Source of the DNA: Desulfuromonadales bacterium
Lineage (GTDB): Bacteria > Desulfobacterota > Desulfuromonadia > Desulfuromonadales > Syntrophotaleaceae
DNA: 64,000 bases
Assembly: GCA_013619105.1 (NCBI GenBank)
Contig: JABXKU010000006.1
Span: forward strand, 1 to 64,000
Direction: 5' to 3'
Numbering within the stretch: position 1 is the stretch's first letter; every line of letters begins with the position of its first letter. A program made the translations under genes and the position numbers. This document shows positions 42,730 to 51,663 of this stretch, one piece after another. The notes below the pieces were generated by a model. The model did not search any database and was not told the DNA's origin. It was given only the letters and a program-made list of their open reading frames with translations.

Positions 42730-44682
42730 ATGAAATACCAATTTATTGCGGTCCTGGCTGCAATAGCAATGATGAGTGGAACGGTCGGTCTGGCAACGGC
42801 TGCCGATGACGGCGTGTTTCGCCTCGGTGAGGTCGTGGTTTCCGGTGAAAAAACGGGGGTCGAAGCGATCGGTACTACTCACAAGGTAACTGCCGCGGAT
42901 ATCGAAAAACGCGGCGCACGTAGCCTCAACGAGGCTATCAATATGCTGCCTGGTGTGCAGGTTCGCACCGCTGCCGACGGAGCCCCGCGTATTGATATGC
43001 GCGGTTTTCGCACCCGCCACGTCAAGCTGCTGCTCAACGGCACCCCATTTCACGGAACCAATGATGGCCAGTTCGATCCGGCTCTGATTTCGGTCGAGAA
43101 TATTGCTGAGATTGTCGTTACCACCGGCGGTGGTTCCGAGCTTTACGGCTCGGGCGGCAACGCCGGGGTCATCAACATTATCACTAAGAAAGGCACCAAG
43201 GGCGCACACGGTTCCGTCGGTACCGAGCTTTCTGAAGTCGATGCTAGCCTGCTGCGGGCCACTGGTTCTTACGGTACGGAAAAATTCGACATGTTCGTCA
43301 GTGCCAGCTACTACGAGCGGGAGGCCTATCGGCTTTCCAATCACTACGGCGAGGAAGAATTTGAAGGCGGTGACGAGCGGGAAAATAGCGACCGTGATCG
43401 TAAAAACCTTTTCGCTAACCTCGGCTATCAACCGACCGACGCCACCCTGCTCGGCCTGACCTTTAGCTACCTCAAGGGCGAGCGCGGCAAGATGCCGAGT
43501 GCTCTAGAGGGTTACAATAAGAAGAAAAAATCGGGCGACACTTTTGCTAAAACGATAAAATATCAACGGCAGGAAGACGAAGAATTAAACGTTCAGTTGG
43601 CTGCTAGTCACAACTTTGCAGGTCCCCTGAGCGTCAAGGGCTGGGCTTATTTCAATACCCTTGATTCGGATGAAAAAGAGTACGATGAAACTTACACCAC
43701 ACTTAACAGGGGTAAGAGTGTTTATTCTGAAACAGAGATATCCGGTGCCAACCTGCAGCTAGCCTACGATCTGCAGGATAACGGCCGGGCGACTCTCGGC
43801 TTGATGGTGGAAGACGATGATTACGAAGCTGAAGATGGTGATGGTGTAAAGCTTGACAGCGGAGATTTTCAGCTCTACTCGGCAAGTCTTGAATACGAAG
43901 TTGCTCCTCTTGACAAGCTCGGTGTGGTTCTCGGTGCGGGCGCTCATTGGCAGGATCGTGAAAGCGACACCGAACAAGACTTCTCCTACCTCGTCGGCCT
44001 GACTTACGACCTTTTTGATGGAACCCGTCTCAAGGCTTCCCACGCTCGCAAAGTGCGATTCCCTACTCTTCGTGACCTTTACGACACTGAAGATGGCACA
44101 ATAAATGATGATTTGACTGCTGAGACTACTTGGCACTATGAGGCTGGTATCGAGCAGGTGCTGCCTGCCAAGACCCTTTTGTCTTTGACGGGTTTTTATA
44201 TCGACATCGAAGACTACATTGAAAAAGACGCTGATGATGTACGCCGGAACTACGAAGAATACGAGTTCTACGGCGTGGAAGTTGCTGCAGAGAATCGTTA
44301 TTTTGATCGGTTGTTTCTGCGTGCTAGCTATTCCTACATGAGTGCAGAGGACAAATCGAGCGATACCGAAAGGGACGAGCTTCAGTACCGGCCCGAGCAC
44401 AAGGTCACTCTCGAATCGACCTGTAATCTGCTCTGGGGTATGACCGCTTATGCTGGTGCGCAATACATTGCCAATAGCTACCATTATAACTATGACGAAA
44501 CCGAGCAGGACGAGTTGTCGGATATTTTCCTGGTCGACTTCAAGCTCAATAAGTCGGCTGCCAACGGCGCTATCGATCTCTACCTGGGCATCGACAACGT
44601 CTTTGACGAAGATTACGAGCAGAGCTACGGCTTTCCACTGGCTGGCCGTACCTTCTACGGCGGCGCGACCTGGAAGTTCTGA
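42730..44682 (+). CDS. TonB-dependent outer membrane receptor
   Basis: 650 aa; signal peptide, plug domain (LNEAINMLPGVQVRT...IDMRGFRTRHVKLLLNGTPF), C-terminal GRTFYGGATWKF. Confidence 0.92.
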   Translation: MKYQFIAVLAAIAMMSGTVGLATAADDGVFRLGEVVVSGEKTGVEAIGTTHKVTAADIEKRGARSLNEAINMLPGVQVRTAADGAPRIDMRGFRTRHVKLLLNGTPFHGTNDGQFDPALISVENIAEIVVTTGGGSELYGSGGNAGVINIITKKGTKGAHGSVGTELSEVDASLLRATGSYGTEKFDMFVSASYYEREAYRLSNHYGEEEFEGGDERENSDRDRKNLFANLGYQPTDATLLGLTFSYLKGERGKMPSALEGYNKKKKSGDTFAKTIKYQRQEDEELNVQLAASHNFAGPLSVKGWAYFNTLDSDEKEYDETYTTLNRGKSVYSETEISGANLQLAYDLQDNGRATLGLMVEDDDYEAEDGDGVKLDSGDFQLYSASLEYEVAPLDKLGVVLGAGAHWQDRESDTEQDFSYLVGLTYDLFDGTRLKASHARKVRFPTLRDLYDTEDGTINDDLTAETTWHYEAGIEQVLPAKTLLSLTGFYIDIEDYIEKDADDVRRNYEEYEFYGVEVAAENRYFDRLFLRASYSYMSAEDKSSDTERDELQYRPEHKVTLESTCNLLWGMTAYAGAQYIANSYHYNYDETEQDELSDIFLVDFKLNKSAANGAIDLYLGIDNVFDEDYEQSYGFPLAGRTFYGGATWKF

Positions 44683-44707
44683 TCTGATTTAAGACAGCTT
44701 AAGCAAT

Positions 44708-44747
44708 AAAGAAACGGCCGGTCCCGAAAGGGGGCGGCCGTTTCTTT
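44708..44747. terminator. Bidirectional intrinsic terminator
   Basis: aaagaaacggccg ... cggccgtttcttt between the convergent TonB receptor and larC genes. Confidence 0.8.
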
Positions 44748-44789
44748 GTTAGTAACGATATTTCCGTGATAATAGCTTTTGAAGTGGAG

Positions 44790-45968
44790 TTATTTCTCTT
44801 TTGTTGCCCCGATAGCCCACTCCACCAGCCGGTAGACTTCGGGCAACGGCTGGCCACTCTCCGTCGCCAGTTGTCGGCAACTCTCAAATTCCGGAACCGT
44901 GCGCAGGTGTTGTTCACCTTCGTAGAAATGCTTGACCTGCACTTCCCCGAGACGGGTGACCGTAGTACCCGGTTCGCTGCGTAGCTTGTAGCGGCGAGAT
45001 TCTTGCCAACGGACCCCGGCAGCGCTGCTTTCCCGCATGATGATTCGCGCCAGTTGTTCGGATAGATGGGGTGGGGCGATAACGGTCAGGGCTAAGCCCG
45101 GACGGTTTTTTTTCATTTGCAAGGCGCTAAAACCAACATCAAAGGCACCCACGGCCAACAGTCTGTCCATCAGGGCTCCGAGCCATTCAGGGTTGGCATC
45201 GTCGAGGTGACTTTTGAGGATCACCACTCGGTCCTGGTCGAGCGGTTCTTCCACCGCTGCTTCACCCAGAAGGCCCCGCAGTAGGTTAGGTCGGTCGGCC
45301 AGTTCCCGTTCCCCGGCTCCATAACCGGTTTGCTCCAGGGTCATGGCTGGCATGCCGCCGAAGCAGGCGATTTCAGCGGCAATGGCGGCTCCGGTAGGGG
45401 TGACCAGTTCGACTCCGGCAAAGTCGTGGACTATCGGCAGGCCGCGAAGAATCTCTAGGGTGGCCGGGGCCGGCAGGGGGAAGTTACCGTGGGCGCAGCG
45501 TACCGTGCCGCGGGTCATCGGCAGGGGGGCGCAAACGACACGTGGATTACCCAGCAGGTGCAAGCCGATGGCAGCACCGACAATGTCCACGATGGAATCG
45601 AGAGCACCGACTTCGTGGAAGTGGACGGTTTCCAGAACCACGCCATGAATCTTGGCTTCCGCTTCGCCGATACGGCGAAAGATACGGCGCGCCAGCTCCT
45701 TGGGTGGAGTGGCCAGGGCACTGTCCGCCAGCATGCGGTCGATGCCGCTCCAGGTGCGGTGATGGTGTTGCTCTTCACAGAGCACGGTCAATTTGCTGCC
45801 GGTAATGGCTTGGCGCTGTACCTCTTCCAGTTTTAGGCGGTAGCCGTCAACGGGTAGTTTCCTTAATTCAGCTTCGAGATTGGCCAGAGATAGACCAAGG
45901 TCGAGCAGTAGACCGAGAAACATATCGCCAGAAATGCCGGAGAAGCTATCGAGGAACAGGGTTCTCAT
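44790..45968 (-). CDS. larC: LarC nickel insertion protein (single full-length ORF)
   Basis: 392 aa; MRTLFLDSFSGISGDMFLGLLLDLG; VHFHEVGALDSIVDIVGAA; ELVTPTGAAIAAEI. Confidence 0.92.
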   Translation of the reverse strand: MRTLFLDSFSGISGDMFLGLLLDLGLSLANLEAELRKLPVDGYRLKLEEVQRQAITGSKLTVLCEEQHHHRTWSGIDRMLADSALATPPKELARRIFRRIGEAEAKIHGVVLETVHFHEVGALDSIVDIVGAAIGLHLLGNPRVVCAPLPMTRGTVRCAHGNFPLPAPATLEILRGLPIVHDFAGVELVTPTGAAIAAEIACFGGMPAMTLEQTGYGAGERELADRPNLLRGLLGEAAVEEPLDQDRVVILKSHLDDANPEWLGALMDRLLAVGAFDVGFSALQMKKNRPGLALTVIAPPHLSEQLARIIMRESSAAGVRWQESRRYKLRSEPGTTVTRLGEVQVKHFYEGEQHLRTVPEFESCRQLATESGQPLPEVYRLVEWAIGATKEK

Positions 45969-46723
45969 GATGGGTTCCGTCGGTTGATGCGGGCGGCGGC
46001 ACAGGCGGCCCCGAAGCCGTTGTCGATATTAACCACTGTCACACCGCTGGCGCAGGAATTCAGCATGCCGAGCAGAGCGGCGATGCCGCCGAAGCTGGCC
46101 CCGTAGCCGACCGAGGTCGGCACGGCGATGACCGGTGTTGCCACCAGGCCTCCGATCACCGAAGGCAGCGCCCCTTCCATGCCGGCCACTACGATTAAAA
46201 CCTCTGCGCTGCGAAGCAGTTCTAGCCGGTCGAACAGACGGTGAATGCCTGCTACGCCGACATCAACGAGCTCTTCCACTTCGTTGCCGAGCATTCGCGC
46301 GGTTACGGCAGCTTCTCGAGCTACGGGCAGGTCGGATGTGCCGGCGCAGACCACCAAGATCCTGCCTCGGCCCACGATCTCGATGGGGCTCTGCGCCAGG
46401 GAGAAGGTCCGCGCTTCGCTGTCATAACAGCCTTGAGGGAATTCGCTCAACAACTGTTCGGCTTTACTTTCATCGAGGCGGGTAACCAGCACGTTGCTTT
46501 TACGTCGAACCATAGCGCTGACGATGGTGATTATCTGTGCCGCCGTCTTGCTGGCGCCAAGAATTGTCTCCGGGGTGCCTTGACGCAGCTGCCGGTGGTG
46601 GTCGAGGCAAGCAATGCCCAGGTTCTCGTAGGGCAGGGTGGCCAGTCTCTGCATGACGTCTTCAACGGAGAGCTGGCGGTTGCTGAGGTCTTCTAGTATT
46701 TTTTTTAACTCTTTTGGATTCAT
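45965..46723 (-). CDS. larB: LarB, pyridinium-3,5-biscarboxylic acid mononucleotide synthase
   Basis: Start MNPKELKKILEDL; PurE-like GRILVVCAGTSDLPVAREAAVTARMLGNEVEELVDVGVAGIHR; overlaps larC start. Confidence 0.92.
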   Translation of the reverse strand: MNPKELKKILEDLSNRQLSVEDVMQRLATLPYENLGIACLDHHRQLRQGTPETILGASKTAAQIITIVSAMVRRKSNVLVTRLDESKAEQLLSEFPQGCYDSEARTFSLAQSPIEIVGRGRILVVCAGTSDLPVAREAAVTARMLGNEVEELVDVGVAGIHRLFDRLELLRSAEVLIVVAGMEGALPSVIGGLVATPVIAVPTSVGYGASFGGIAALLGMLNSCASGVTVVNIDNGFGAACAAARINRRNPS

Positions 46724-46754
46724 GGATGCTCGAGTGTGGGCGGCAAGTGGACGA

Positions 46755-47849
46755 CTAAAAGATCTCGTCAATGGCTTGAAAGTTTAACTCGGTTTCAGCC
46801 AGGGATTGCAACAGGGTGATTTTCTGACGGTCCTCGGCATCGATTTTGGCGAGGTCATTGGCAATGGTGGAAAAGACTTCTCCGCTGCTGTAGTTCTCGG
46901 CACGCATATAGGGGATCTGGCTGCGGTCGAGAATTTGCTGGGTGACTTTGGAGAGGGGAAACAGGCCGGGGATCACCAGCCCAGCAATCTTGTTCCGATA
47001 GTCGGGAATGTTGTACAGGGCCGCCATTGTTACTAGCAGTTCGTTGCGGGTGCTGGTGACGATCAGCAACGACGACTCTTCCAGAAGGTCGTGGACCCGT
47101 TGTGTTGAGGCGGCCCCGAGCTGTGTATGGTGCACGATGCGCGGACCGGCAGCTTGGTCGCCATTGAGGGTGGTGCCGAGGAGTTGGGCAATGTGGTTGA
47201 GGGTCGGATTGGCCAGCACTGGGGAGAAGTCGAAGCCGGGTACTACCTTGAAGGGCATTTTAGAGAAGGCCTGTTGCAGGTAGCCCATGGTTTCTTGCCG
47301 CTTATTCGACAATATCTTATTGATCAACACCATCCGCAAATCAGCTTTTTCCTGCTGAAGCAGGGCCATATTAAGATGGACATTGTCAATCACTCGGCCG
47401 ATACCGGCATCGGTCACCATCAGAATCGGGGCGTCAAGCAATCGAGCAATGCGGGCATTGTTCAGGCCGACCACTGAACCAACGCCACTATGACCGGCTC
47501 CTTCAATGATCAGCAGGTCGCAGCGTTGCTCGAGTTCGCGGGCTGCTTGCAGCATTTGCACTTTGAGGTCGTCGGCCGAGATCTTTTGATCGAGAATCTG
47601 GCGGGTCGAGTCGGGTTGTAAAACCACCGGCGACATATAGTCGAGGTCTTCTTCCAGACCGTAGATTCGGGCCAACAAGGCGGCATCCTGATCGACCCAG
47701 CGGCCCCTGAAACGCGTTGGTTTCGGTCCTAAAGGTTTCATGAAGCCGACCCGGCGATATTTTTTGCGGGCCATATGCAGCAGGGCGATACTGGTGGTAG
47801 TTTTGCCACATTGCTGACCTGTAGCGGCAATAAAGATTTTTTTGCACAC
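46755..47849 (-). CDS. BioD-like P-loop + DRTGG domain protein (phosphotransacetylase N-terminal-like family)
   Basis: KKIFIAATGQQCGKTTTSIALLHMA P-loop; LIIEGAGHSGVGSVVGLNNARIARLLDAPILMVTDAGIG; C-terminal DRTGG-like region. Confidence 0.75.
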   Translation of the reverse strand: MCKKIFIAATGQQCGKTTTSIALLHMARKKYRRVGFMKPLGPKPTRFRGRWVDQDAALLARIYGLEEDLDYMSPVVLQPDSTRQILDQKISADDLKVQMLQAARELEQRCDLLIIEGAGHSGVGSVVGLNNARIARLLDAPILMVTDAGIGRVIDNVHLNMALLQQEKADLRMVLINKILSNKRQETMGYLQQAFSKMPFKVVPGFDFSPVLANPTLNHIAQLLGTTLNGDQAAGPRIVHHTQLGAASTQRVHDLLEESSLLIVTSTRNELLVTMAALYNIPDYRNKIAGLVIPGLFPLSKVTQQILDRSQIPYMRAENYSSGEVFSTIANDLAKIDAEDRQKITLLQSLAETELNFQAIDEIF

Positions 47850-48032
47850 GGCGTTGCCTTCCGAGCATAAACGTTCAGTTTGTGATTTTGGACCATTATA
47901 TAGCCAAGCGCGGTCATTTCAAAGACCTGTTAACGTACCTCAAGAAATGAGTGGTTGTGGGCCTGATACCAAACAATTAAAAAAATCGTCCTACCCCTGT
48001 TTTAATCCTCCTTGTAGGCCTGGCGTAAACAT

Positions 48033-48076
48033 TTGACTCAGCGAAACAAATTCGTTATATTCCCTTGGTCATAACG
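48033..48076 (+). promoter_or_regulatory. Promoter with overlapping ModE-like operator upstream of the ECF-type transporter operon
   Basis: TTGACT(48033)-N17-TATATT(48056); palindromic CGTTATATT-CCCTTGGTC-ATAACG at 48053-48076. Confidence 0.75.
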
Positions 48077-48179
48077 GGGTTTGGTTTTGCTGAGAGCTAT
48101 GCAAACGGCTTCGCAATGCTCTTGCGGAATAATCCGACAACGAGGGAATGTTTTTCGGCTAGAAGGATATGATCGGATC

Positions 48180-49541
48180 ATGGGTGTGATTTTACGATTG
48201 AAGAAGTTTTCCTTCACCTATCCAGAGGTGAAGACGCCCGTTTTGAAGGATCTCGATCTGGAGATTGAAGCCGGTCGCTGCTACTGCCTGACCGGACCGA
48301 CCGGCTCGGGTAAGACGACTTTGGCTTTGGCCCTTAAAGGGTTGCTGTGTGCCGGCAGGCATGAGGGCGAGATCGATATGCCTTCCGTCACGGATTCGAC
48401 TCCCATGGCCGTCGGCATGGTGCTGCAAGACCCCGAGGTGCAATTACTCACCAGTTCGGTGGGGGCGGAGGTAGCTTTTGGCCTGGAAAACCTTTGTGTT
48501 GATCCGGCTGATATGTCAGAACGGGTGGTCTCTGCCCTGCTGGCTGTCGGGCTTGAAAAGCCGCTTGATTATCCGGTGGACAAGCTTTCAATGGGCCAGA
48601 AGTATCGGTTGCTGATCGCCGCGCTGTTGGTCATGAAACCGTTGCTGCTGATTCTTGATGAGCCTGGCGCCCAACTTGACCCCGAAGGCCTTGAGCTGCT
48701 GCGCGAGTGCCTGAGGCGACTTAAACAGGACGGGGTGTCGATTATCCTTTGTGAACACCGCCCTGACTCGTTGTTGAGTGAGATTGATACTTTCTTGCAG
48801 CTCGATGGCAGTGGACGATTAGCTGAGGGACGCTACCAAACCGAGAAACTCGCTCCCTCGTCACCCCCTTTCTCTGCGATTGCTGAAAAGGAAACGGTAC
48901 TGCGGGTGCAGGACCTGTCTTTTATCGGAGTTGGCGATCAACCGGTTTGGTCACAGGTCTCCTTTACCGTTGACCGGGGTCGGCGTTTTGCTGTTACCGG
49001 CATGAATGGCACTGGTAAGACCACCTTGCTGCGTTGTTTGGCCGGCTTTCTCAGTCCTCAGCAGGGCGAGATAGAGATTCTTGGCGGCGCTCCCGATGCC
49101 TACCGTCTACGGGGCCGCCTCGGTTGCCTGTTTCAGAATCCGCAAAAACAAATCTTTGAAAACACCGTTGGCGAGGAGATCGCTTTTCCTCTGAAGCGTT
49201 TCGGACTCTTAAATGGGTCCGTTGAAGAACGGGTCGCTGAGGCTCTGGCCGCCTGCGGCATCAGCCATCTCATACAACAGTCACCTCACAAACTCAGTTA
49301 CGGACAGAAACATCTGGTGGCCCTAGCTTCGGTGCTGGCCCCCCGCCCAGAATTACTGTTGCTCGATGACCCTTTAGCGGGACTCGACGATGACCACAGC
49401 AGGGCGGTGATGGAGTTGCTGGTCCATTACAATGTGCAGCACGGCACGACCATGCTCTGGACCTTCCATGACCCCGATGCTTGGCCAGGGTGGGCTGATC
49501 AGGTACTGCATCTCGAGGGAGGGCGCCTTGTATCTAGGTAA
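48180..49541 (+). CDS. ECF-type ABC transporter ATPase, two fused ATP-binding domains
   Basis: Two Walker A ([36 protein letters not shown]) and two signature regions (LSMGQKYRLLIA, LSYGQKHLVALA). Confidence 0.9.
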   Translation: MGVILRLKKFSFTYPEVKTPVLKDLDLEIEAGRCYCLTGPTGSGKTTLALALKGLLCAGRHEGEIDMPSVTDSTPMAVGMVLQDPEVQLLTSSVGAEVAFGLENLCVDPADMSERVVSALLAVGLEKPLDYPVDKLSMGQKYRLLIAALLVMKPLLLILDEPGAQLDPEGLELLRECLRRLKQDGVSIILCEHRPDSLLSEIDTFLQLDGSGRLAEGRYQTEKLAPSSPPFSAIAEKETVLRVQDLSFIGVGDQPVWSQVSFTVDRGRRFAVTGMNGTGKTTLLRCLAGFLSPQQGEIEILGGAPDAYRLRGRLGCLFQNPQKQIFENTVGEEIAFPLKRFGLLNGSVEERVAEALAACGISHLIQQSPHKLSYGQKHLVALASVLAPRPELLLLDDPLAGLDDDHSRAVMELLVHYNVQHGTTMLWTFHDPDAWPGWADQVLHLEGGRLVSR

Positions 49542-50220
49542 ACTCTTTTCAATGCGAAAAGTCTCTTTGGCGGCGGTATCCCTGGATGCTCCGGCTCCGG
49601 CCGGTGACGCAAAGTGGGTTGGCTTGCGGATGTTGCTGGCCTTGACACTTTCCTGTCTGGCCTTTATCTCCCACAGCGTTCCTTTTCTGCTGGTGCTGAC
49701 TGTCGTCAATCTGGCGTTGCTCTGGTATTTGGGAAATGGTCAGATATCCCTACGCCGAGAACTCAAAGCTTTCGTCTGGCAGACCCTGGTTATTTTGGTG
49801 CTCTATCTGATCCGGTTTCAGGATTTGAGCGGTCTTTGGGGCGGGTTTAAGATTTCCTGGCAGCTTTTTCTGGCCTTGCTTCCGAGTATGGTTTTTGTTC
49901 GCAGTACCTCTCAAACGCGTATTGTTCAGGCCCTTAATCGGATCATGCCCTGTCGCATGGCTTTTGTACTTAGCACCTGCCTCAAGTTTGCGCCTCAGCT
50001 GTTGGTGGAAGTTCGCAGCATTTACGAAGGGCAGGTATTACGCGGAGCACGCATTCTTCCGCGGGATCTGGTGAAACCCTGGCACTGGTTAGATCTGCTG
50101 CATTGTGTGGTGGTGCCGGCGGTGGTGCAATGTATGGCGCTGGCCGGAAATATCGCCTTGGCTGCGAGAGCTCGTGATTTTGGCAGCCAGCCCAAGCGTA
50201 CTTGCTGGCCTGGTCTATAG
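49528..50220 (+). CDS. EcfT/CbiQ-like transmembrane protein
   Basis: Several TM segments with C-terminal Ala-Arg motifs (VLRGARILPRD, LAARARDFG); probable TTG start after GAGGGAGGG, overlapping the ATPase stop. Confidence 0.8.
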   Translation: MYLGKLFSMRKVSLAAVSLDAPAPAGDAKWVGLRMLLALTLSCLAFISHSVPFLLVLTVVNLALLWYLGNGQISLRRELKAFVWQTLVILVLYLIRFQDLSGLWGGFKISWQLFLALLPSMVFVRSTSQTRIVQALNRIMPCRMAFVLSTCLKFAPQLLVEVRSIYEGQVLRGARILPRDLVKPWHWLDLLHCVVVPAVVQCMALAGNIALAARARDFGSQPKRTCWPGL

Positions 50221-50277
50221 AATGGTTCTGAAAAGTAGGCCAAATGAGCCACTGTTGCTCAGGAGAGAAATGCGATT

Positions 50278-50829
50278 ATGAATCCAGTTGCTGAACCTGC
50301 GGGCGGGCTCTTTCGTCTGTCCTTAAAAGATGCTTTATTTATTGGTTTTTGTGCAGTTTTTGCGGTGCTGGCCAGAATGATGCTGCGGCTTCATCTGCAT
50401 ATATCCGGTCATGCCATGCTGGTGACCGCCTTCTTTTTGTTATTGGCACGGGGCAGCGTCCGCTACCGTTTCGCCGCCAGTTTTGCCGGTCTACTGGCCG
50501 GAAGTGCCTCCATCTTTTTGGGATTCGCTAAGAGCGGTCCCTTCATGCTGGTCAAGTATCTCGCTGTGGCCCTGGTCATCGATCTGGCCGGATTGCTGAT
50601 GCCGAATCTGTTTCGCAACTATTTTTGGTGCGCCTTGGTCGGCGGTCTTGCCGGCGGGACCAAGTTTTTTACCGCATACAGCGTGAATTATATGGTCGGC
50701 ATGGATCCAACGGTTAATTTTCAGGCGTCACTGTTCGAAGCGGCTGGCGCTATTTTGTTCGGGGTGCTTGGTGGTCTGTTGGTCCCCGTGGTTCTTCGTC
50801 GTTTGCATGCCTACGGCGTAATTTCGTAA
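50278..50829 (+). CDS. ECF S-component-like integral membrane protein
   Basis: 183 aa, about 5-6 TM segments, directly downstream of ATPase and EcfT-like genes. Confidence 0.6.
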   Translation: MNPVAEPAGGLFRLSLKDALFIGFCAVFAVLARMMLRLHLHISGHAMLVTAFFLLLARGSVRYRFAASFAGLLAGSASIFLGFAKSGPFMLVKYLAVALVIDLAGLLMPNLFRNYFWCALVGGLAGGTKFFTAYSVNYMVGMDPTVNFQASLFEAAGAILFGVLGGLLVPVVLRRLHAYGVIS

Positions 50830-50864
50830 GGAGCGGCACTTAGTGCCCTTATCAAGGTGACACG

Positions 50865-51605
50865 ATGAACGTACTAATTTGTATCGACGACACGGATAAT
50901 CTCGAATCCAGGGGCACCGGAGAACTGGCCACGATTATGGCTAAAGAAATCGAACGACGTTCCTGGGGTCGTTGTGACTTTGTTACCCGCCATCAACTGC
51001 TGATTCATCCTGACGTGCCCTATACCTCCCATAACAGTTCTATGTGTTTTGCTGCAGATCTCGATCTGGCTAATCTCGATGCAGTGATCGCCTATGCCAG
51101 CGATTTTTTGCGTGATGAGAGTGCGGTCGGTTCTGATCCGGGGTTGTGTGTATCGGTAATCGACCAGTTGGCCGACCCCGAAGCGATTATTGCTTATGGT
51201 CGTTTGGCTAAAAGAGAGGTGCTGAACAAAAAGATGGCCTATGATTTGGCGGCCCAGCTTGATATGCATCTTTCCGAGCATGGTGGCACCGGTCAGGGAG
51301 TGGTCGGGGCGCTGGCCGGTATCGGTTTGCGCTTAAGCGGTAATGACGGAAGAATGAAGGGTTGGCTGCGGATTGAGACCAAAAACGGTCTGGCCAGCGT
51401 TGGCGATATCATGGCCCAAGCCCCCTTAGGCGGTGTACGCACCATGGCAGGGGAGTTGCTGGCGGCGACGGAAATGGTCGAAGTGGACAACAAGCCCAAG
51501 GCGGTGTTGCTCGATGGTCAGATCTATCTGATGGTATCGCCGATTGATAATGGTGGCGCGGTGCACTGGCGGACTACGCCCCGCAGTCAACTTAAAAAGT
51601 TTTGA
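50865..51605 (+). CDS. Stand-alone DDTD protein related to the TiaS (tRNA-Ile2 agmatinylcytidine synthetase) N-terminal region
   Basis: MNVLICIDDTDNLESRGTGELATIMAKEI; GGTGQGVVGALAGIGLRLSGNDGRMKG; 246 aa, shorter than archaeal TiaS. Confidence 0.65.
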   Translation: MNVLICIDDTDNLESRGTGELATIMAKEIERRSWGRCDFVTRHQLLIHPDVPYTSHNSSMCFAADLDLANLDAVIAYASDFLRDESAVGSDPGLCVSVIDQLADPEAIIAYGRLAKREVLNKKMAYDLAAQLDMHLSEHGGTGQGVVGALAGIGLRLSGNDGRMKGWLRIETKNGLASVGDIMAQAPLGGVRTMAGELLAATEMVEVDNKPKAVLLDGQIYLMVSPIDNGGAVHWRTTPRSQLKKF

Positions 51606-51638
51606 TGGCTTAGCTATTCTATGAGTTTTTGCGAATGC
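51604..51638. repeat. Right-end fragment of repeat family B
   Basis: atggcttagctattctatgagtttttgcgaatgc; compare tagccatcttatgagttttgcgaatac at 3601. Confidence 0.45.
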
Positions 51639-51663
51639 AACAAGTTTTGAAAGGAGTTTCTCT

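Noticed and set aside
42673-44484. Long antisense ORFs inside the TonB receptor gene (252 and 241 aa, minus strand)
   Set aside because: They lie fully inside a well-supported CDS, have no recognisable domains, and are typical shadow ORFs of GC-rich coding DNA.
44790-45968. Programmed frameshift in larC as in the larC1/larC2 arrangement
   Set aside because: Here larC is one continuous 392-codon ORF, so no frameshift is required.
48077-48179. Possible riboswitch (for example Moco/Tuco) in the about 110-nt leader of the ECF operon
   Set aside because: I could not match the leader to the conserved core of a known riboswitch by eye; a covariance search would be needed.
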